From NCBI GenBank assembly GCA_965262425.1, contig OZ253536.1, positions 2,604,001 through 2,668,000 of the forward strand: a stretch of 64,000 nucleotides of DNA. The letters are read 5' to 3'. A model generated the notes under the pieces. That model made no database searches and had not been told where the DNA came from. It saw only the letters and a list, made by a program, of their open reading frames with translations. The DNA comes from CAZOZZ01 sp965262425 (lineage in GTDB: Bacteria; Acidobacteriota; Terriglobia; 20CM-2-55-15). The position numbers were made by a program, and so were the translations under genes. Shown piece by piece: positions 61,714 to 64,000 of the stretch; the stretch's first letter is position 1; each line of letters starts with the position of its first letter.

Positions 61714-63306
61714 CTACCATCGAGCGTAATCTTCGCGATAATACCTCGCCAGAGTCGGTCGTTCCAGCGTGTTGGCTTCGACGTCCACCCGGGCCATGTC
61801 CCCATCAAAATCGAGCCTGGACAAGAACAGATCCTTATTCAGGTAACGCAGCCCGGGTATGAGCTGAATACGACTGGGATCGATCGGCGTTTCAGACCCC
61901 AGGTGAAAGCCCCACTCGCCGAAGGAAGGGACGTAAGCGTGAAAAGAGAGCACCTCGAAACCCGCTTCTTCCATCGATTCACCGATACACCAGTAGGCCC
62001 GGCGGGCGTAGTAAGGGCTGGTCGCCTGTGTGAGCACCACTCCTCCGGGAGCCAGGTGTCGTCGAATCAGCCGGTACGCTTCGACCGAGAATAGTTTTGA
62101 GATGTCCTCTTCCCGAGGGTCCGGCAGATCGATTATCACGACCGAATAGGGTTCGTGTGCTCTCTGCAGAAACGTAAAACCATCCTCAATCGTCACACGG
62201 ACCTTCGGGTGGCTCAAGGAGTTCCGATTCAGATCCGTAAAATAAAGGTTGCGCCTGGCCAGAGTCGTCATCTCCGGATCGAGGTCCACCAGTTCGATCT
62301 CTTCCACGTCGCTGTACCGTAGGATTTCACGGACTGCGAGACCGTCGCCGCCACCGATGACGAGAACCCGCGCCCGGTTTCGCGAGAACGCCATCGCGGG
62401 GTGGACCAGCGCTTCGTGATACCGGTATTCGTCGACCGAGGAGAACTGCAGATGCCCGTTCAGAAAGAGCTGCGTTTCATCTTTCCAGCGCGTGACGACG
62501 ATCTGCTGGTACTCCGTCTGCGTGCTGAAAACCACCTGGCCTTCGTAGAGGGAGTCTTCCCACCGCTCCATCAGGGGCTCGGCCTGGATTGCGAACACGA
62601 CCAGGACACCCGCAACCAGAAGGCCCTGAAGGAAAAGTCTTTCCCGATCCCTGGACGAGAGTTTCCCCCACACGGCGAGAAGAATGCCCGAACCGGCCAG
62701 AACGTTTAAGCCGCCGGCGACCAGTGACGTATGGAAGGCTCCGAGAACCGGCAGACAAAAAAACGGGAAAAGAACAGCCGCGACCAGGGCACCGACGTAG
62801 TCGACCGAAAGCACATTTGACAAGATCGTCCGTAACGATCCGTGGCGTCTCAGGATCCGTGTCAGGAGAGGAATTTCCAGCCCGATGAGCGTACCGATGA
62901 TCAGGATGATGAGGAGCATCACGTACCGATAGACATCGGTATAGGCATAGGCAAGGTACAGGGCGGGAACTGTCAGCCCCCCGAACAACCCAAGCCAGAT
63001 TTCCAGAGCCACGAGCCGCCGGATCAGTCTGCCGTGAATGGCCCTGGAAATCCACGAACCCAGTCCCATCGCGAAGAGAAAGAAACCAATGGTCAAGGAG
63101 TATTGCTCGACACTGTTTCCCAGGAAATACGAGGAAATACTTCCGACCAGCAGCTCGTAGACGATCCCGCACGCCGCGGCGACGAAAACCGATGCGAGTA
63201 TCAGGAACAGACCCAGCTTCGACATGCTTTCGTCGTCGGACCCGAGCTCGCTCTGTTCCAGATCGTTGGGCACGAGATCGTCGTCAGGCGTCTTGCTGAA
63301 GCTCAT
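61714..63306 (-). CDS. Membrane-fused polyamine aminopropyltransferase
   Basis: 530 residues. The N-terminal 220 residues contain six or seven membrane helices (LGLFLILASVFVAAACGIVY through VLAGSGILLAVWG). The C-terminal half is a spermidine-synthase Rossmann domain: VIGGGDGLAVREILRY, then ELVDLDPEMT, then VIIDLPDP, with the gate-loop acidic residue. It would transfer aminopropyl groups from decarboxylated SAM, made by SpeD, onto a diamine or another acceptor at the membrane. Its start overlaps the FAD oxidoreductase stop by four bases (ATGA). Confidence 0.92.
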   Translation of the reverse strand: MSFSKTPDDDLVPNDLEQSELGSDDESMSKLGLFLILASVFVAAACGIVYELLVGSISSYFLGNSVEQYSLTIGFFLFAMGLGSWISRAIHGRLIRRLVALEIWLGLFGGLTVPALYLAYAYTDVYRYVMLLIILIIGTLIGLEIPLLTRILRRHGSLRTILSNVLSVDYVGALVAAVLFPFFCLPVLGAFHTSLVAGGLNVLAGSGILLAVWGKLSSRDRERLFLQGLLVAGVLVVFAIQAEPLMERWEDSLYEGQVVFSTQTEYQQIVVTRWKDETQLFLNGHLQFSSVDEYRYHEALVHPAMAFSRNRARVLVIGGGDGLAVREILRYSDVEEIELVDLDPEMTTLARRNLYFTDLNRNSLSHPKVRVTIEDGFTFLQRAHEPYSVVIIDLPDPREEDISKLFSVEAYRLIRRHLAPGGVVLTQATSPYYARRAYWCIGESMEEAGFEVLSFHAYVPSFGEWGFHLGSETPIDPSRIQLIPGLRYLNKDLFLSRLDFDGDMARVDVEANTLERPTLARYYREDYARW

Positions 63307-64000
63307 AGGACTGCCGCCTTCTCTCCGGGGAGACCGTTGATTGATGGTTCGAAACTCCTCCCAAGACGCGCCAGGACCTGCTCGGCCGCCCGGATACCCG
63401 AGAAAGAGGCTTCTTCGAACAGCGGCAGGCCCGTCGTGTCACAAGATGCAAAATACACGTTCCCGAACGGCGCTCTCCGAATGGAGCTTTCGCGCCCCCA
63501 GATGATTCCCGGGCCCGGTCGGATCATGGCGTGACCCCACCGGTAGACGTCAATGCGAGTGACGACACGTTCCAGGTCCGGATGGGCCACCAGCAGATCC
63601 TGCATGATCAGGTTGACCCAGCAGGAATGATCTTCTTCGAGTAGCTTCTGACGGGCCAGGTCGAGATCGGCAACGAACGGGAGATAGTAAACCAGGACCG
63701 ATGGCTTGTCTTTGTATTCCGTTCGGGTTTGATGATCCGCGACGATGTAACCCAGGGATCGGCTGCTGTAGAGGACATTGTCCCACGCGATCGACACTTC
63801 GGCGTTCGTGGGGAGTTCGCTGACGTGGACGCTGGCGGTCAGCCATGGGCTGTATTCACAGGATTCGATGGCTTCTACCTGGGGCCCGGGCAATCCATCG
63901 ACGACGAACGGCGCGGTATGGAGCTTGGAGGCATAGATCACGGTTCGGGCCGAGAGACTGCGATAGGTCTGACTGGAGGTGTCGTAGTAATCGACCCGTA
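63303..64000 (-). CDS. FAD-dependent amine-oxidase-like protein, truncated by window edge
   Basis: The C-terminal part (over 230 residues) of a flavin-containing oxidoreductase. The ending RRAPFGNVYFASCDTTGLPL then FEEASFSGIRAAEQVLARLG is the conserved FAD-binding tail of the monoamine/protoporphyrinogen oxidase superfamily. The reading frame is open to the right edge; the N-terminal dinucleotide motif lies outside. Overlap with the aminopropyltransferase gene and proximity to speD suggest polyamine or aminopropyl-compound oxidation, which is inference. Confidence 0.8.
   Translation of the reverse strand, partial: RVDYYDTSSQTYRSLSARTVIYASKLHTAPFVVDGLPGPQVEAIESCEYSPWLTASVHVSELPTNAEVSIAWDNVLYSSRSLGYIVADHQTRTEYKDKPSVLVYYLPFVADLDLARQKLLEEDHSCWVNLIMQDLLVAHPDLERVVTRIDVYRWGHAMIRPGPGIIWGRESSIRRAPFGNVYFASCDTTGLPLFEEASFSGIRAAEQVLARLGRSFEPSINGLPGEKAAVL

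Noticed and set aside
1..64000. CRISPR array
   Set aside because: The only short tandem repeats (54272-54425) are transposase-end units without spacers of constant length, and no cas gene is present.

Overview
The window looks like an accessory-rich stretch of an Acidobacteriota chromosome (most like the Vicinamibacteria or a neighbouring class), about 60% G+C and probably from a metagenome-assembled genome. The reasons are family content, not a marker gene: DUF5916 barrels, PadR-linked ATPase-less MacB/FtsX permeases, secreted PQQ and beta-propeller dehydrogenases, DUF1592/DUF1552 pairs, TPR and ankyrin proteins with c-type haem motifs. No rRNA, intact tRNA or CRISPR array was seen.

Layout. 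1-7.6 kb: a decayed DUF5916 gene, a small HTH gene, an orphan MoxR ATPase, a coiled-coil protein, then gdhA and ald (nitrogen metabolism), bounded by two complementary relics of a PadR-permease cassette. 7.6-9.3 kb: IS1380-family element. 9.3-12.3 kb: double GNAT protein, PIN-domain relic, and a GHKL ATPase with an Ig-like domain. 12.3-18.3 kb: two intact ABC permeases and several permease fragments made by partial duplication. 18.3-21.5 kb: small PH-like, secreted and SEC-C proteins and a subtilisin. 22-33 kb: a secreted oxidation/cytochrome region (PQQ propeller, Vgb-like cytochrome, cyclase-fold cytochrome, DUF1592, DUF1552, ankyrin, NHL lipoprotein). 33-38.8 kb: DUF1028 lipoprotein, amidohydrolase, TPR protein, small cytochrome c, IS630 element. 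38.8-45 kb: large PQQ dehydrogenase, PQQ sugar dehydrogenase, and an overlapping THUMP methyltransferase/RluA pair. 45-51 kb: a surface cyclophilin-like gene with an in-frame stop, two secreted proteins, a DEAD-box helicase. 51.5-58.9 kb: a DUF6788/DDE transposase element and a precisely delimited IS21 element that splits a paralogue of the cyclophilin-linked surface protein. 58.9-64 kb: a polyamine cassette (speD, then on the other strand FAD amine oxidase, membrane aminopropyltransferase, DUF4178, a small anchored protein, DUF350).

How the parts fit. Much of the intact gene content is exported: signal peptides, lipoboxes and a Tat signal occur repeatedly, along with at least five CxxCH motifs, which fits periplasmic oxidation of sugars, alcohols or polymers feeding haem carriers. 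The other theme is turnover. At least four transposable elements, three families of short intergenic repeats, and many pseudogenes or relics show that the region is being reshaped. The most unusual local structures are a 178-bp inverted-repeat element that supplies the same last codons to two convergent genes, a repeat family whose first bases form TAG stop codons, the complementary PadR/permease relics, and the membrane-linked polyamine cassette.
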